Assembly: GCA_027080405.1 (NCBI GenBank)
Contig: JALWSL010000187.1
Coordinates: 20,370-26,430, forward strand
Reading direction: 5' to 3'
Origin: Planctomycetaceae bacterium
GTDB taxonomy: Bacteria > Planctomycetota > Planctomycetia > Planctomycetales > Planctomycetaceae
DNA: 6,061 nt
Part shown: in pieces, positions 5,618 to 6,061 of the stretch
How positions within the stretch are numbered: the stretch's first letter is position 1
Layout of the letters: the number at the start of each line of letters is the position of its first letter
Program-made: the position numbers and the translations under genes
Notes under the pieces: model-generated
The model's input: only the letters and a program-made list of their open reading frames with translations
Databases searched by the model: none
Told to the model about the DNA's origin: nothing

Positions 5618-5728
5618 GGACTCGCTTTTTTCGCCGAAACTCTGCAAACTACAGGGTGTTGAATCCGTAGCGGAACCGCATTGGTGGGATTGCGTTGGCG
5701 GATTTGCGTTGGTCGAAAAAAGAGTTCC
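5618..5728. repeat. Imperfect long-range inverted repeat in the spacer
   Basis: GGACTCGCTTTTTTCG (5618-5633) is nearly the reverse complement of CGAAAAAAGAGTTCC (5714-5728), differing by small insertions, with about 80 bases between. Transcribed, the arms could close a stem around the spacer just ahead of the exported-protein gene; much of the match is an A/T homopolymer, so chance is a real alternative. Confidence 0.35.
5678..5715. repeat. 14-base imperfect tandem repeat, 2.7 copies
   Basis: gcattggtgggatt (5678-5691), gcgttggcggattt (5692-5705) and a partial gcgttggtcg (5706-5715) follow each other directly. The shared core is GCRTTGG. The array lies 42 to 79 bases upstream of the Tat-protein start, a position where it could overlap a promoter or leader. 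Confidence 0.6.
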
Positions 5729-5743
5729 CCTTCCCGGTTTTTC

Positions 5744-5748
5744 AGGAG
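5744..5748 (+). promoter_or_regulatory. Ribosome binding site of the exported protein
   Basis: AGGAG lies eight bases before the ATG at 5757, the best-formed Shine-Dalgarno in the window. It fixes the start of the edge-truncated gene and excludes an overlapping longer frame that starts earlier in another phase. Confidence 0.7.
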
Positions 5749-5756
5749 CAGGTGTG

Positions 5757-6061
5757 ATGTCGAAACAGAATCACGAGTCATGTTTTTCTTTCAATCGAAG
5801 GCAATTCCTAAGAACGACCGCATCGGGGTTGGCGGTAGTTGGTTCCGGGGCCTTGTTCAATGTCAGCGAAGCGGCAAGGAAAGCGACGGCTGTGCCGGAG
5901 TCGACAGTCAAGGTTCTGTTCAACTCGCTTACCGATGAACAGAAAAAAGAAGTTGCCTTTGATTGGGATTACCAGATTGAGGGGCGAGGTCTGCTGCGAA
6001 CGCATGTGAATAATAACTGGAACATCACCAAGCCCGATATCAACAGTAAATTCTTTACGGC
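5757..6061 (+). CDS. Tat-exported protein, probable DUF3500-like family, N-terminal fragment (runs off right edge)
   Basis: The frame from the ATG at 5757 stays open for 101 codons to the window edge. It begins with a twin-arginine signal: NRRQFLRTT (13-21, R14 and R15), then a mild hydrophobic core (ASGLAVVGSGALF, 22-34) and a possible cleavage site after SEA (37-39). Export in folded form by the Tat system is therefore predicted, with the mature protein in the periplasm or outside. The mature start, VKVLFNSLTDEQKKEVAFDWDYQ followed by GRGLLRTHVNNNWNITKP, resembles the N-terminal part of proteins I know as DUF3500 from planctomycetes; no function is established for them. The family call rests on a short segment from memory and is tentative; the signal and the gene itself are solid. 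No catalytic residues can be judged because most of the protein is missing. Confidence 0.8.
   Translation, partial: MSKQNHESCFSFNRRQFLRTTASGLAVVGSGALFNVSEAARKATAVPESTVKVLFNSLTDEQKKEVAFDWDYQIEGRGLLRTHVNNNWNITKPDINSKFFT

Noticed and set aside
5603..5631. Intrinsic terminator after the rhomboid gene
   Set aside because: TCGAT and ATCGA around AAA form only a five-pair stem that overlaps the stop codon, and the six-T run is 10 bases beyond its end, so the geometry does not fit.
5681..5938. 85-codon plus-strand frame overlapping the Tat protein
   Set aside because: The frame from 5757 has an AGGAG ribosome binding site and a twin-arginine signal; the overlapping frame has neither.

Overview
The window looks like ordinary chromosome from a planctomycete (Planctomycetota), at roughly 50% GC. 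No single gene proves this. The assignment rests on three features: an ABC-2-type permease whose N-terminus (AGPIFSRE.LTAPR) is characteristic of that phylum; a twin-arginine-exported protein that resembles a DUF3500-like group I associate with planctomycetes; and short, mostly single-gene transcription units separated by sizeable intergenic regions. There are no rRNA, tRNA, CRISPR, insertion-sequence or phage features.

Layout, left to right. (1) 1-165, minus: the N-terminal 55 codons of an ABC-type permease, probably starting at TTG and running off the left edge. (2) 166-596: a gene-free divergent region. (3) 597-1346, plus: a LutA/YkgE-type cysteine-rich (CCG-domain) Fe-S oxidoreductase subunit with no LutB or LutC beside it. 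(4) 1341-1724, minus: a CrcB/FluC fluoride channel. It converges on gene 3, and one palindromic TTATAA supplies both stop codons. (5) 1725-2123: a 399-base divergent region with short tandem repeats and small inverted repeats. (6) 2124-3599, plus: a full-length pyruvate kinase with the residue signature of the K+-independent class. (7) 3616-4599, minus: a phosphoglycerate-dehydrogenase-like D-2-hydroxyacid dehydrogenase, converging on pyk with 16 bases between. (8) 4686-5609, plus: a rhomboid intramembrane serine protease with a complete catalytic set, divergent from gene 7. (9) 5610-5756: a repeat-bearing spacer. (10) 5757-6061, plus: the Tat signal and N-terminus of a DUF3500-like exported protein, cut by the right edge.

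There is no obvious multi-gene operon. Strands alternate almost gene by gene, so most genes are probably transcribed singly. A loose metabolic theme can be drawn around pyruvate and 3-phosphoglycerate (LutA-like lactate oxidation, pyruvate kinase, PGDH-like dehydrogenase), with a fluoride exporter divergent from a glycolytic kinase, but this is inference from adjacency. I see no convincing new multi-component system. The points most worth a second look are the K+-independence signature of pyruvate kinase, the orphan LutA-like subunit, the recurring 13-18-base tandem duplications between genes, and the two edge genes.
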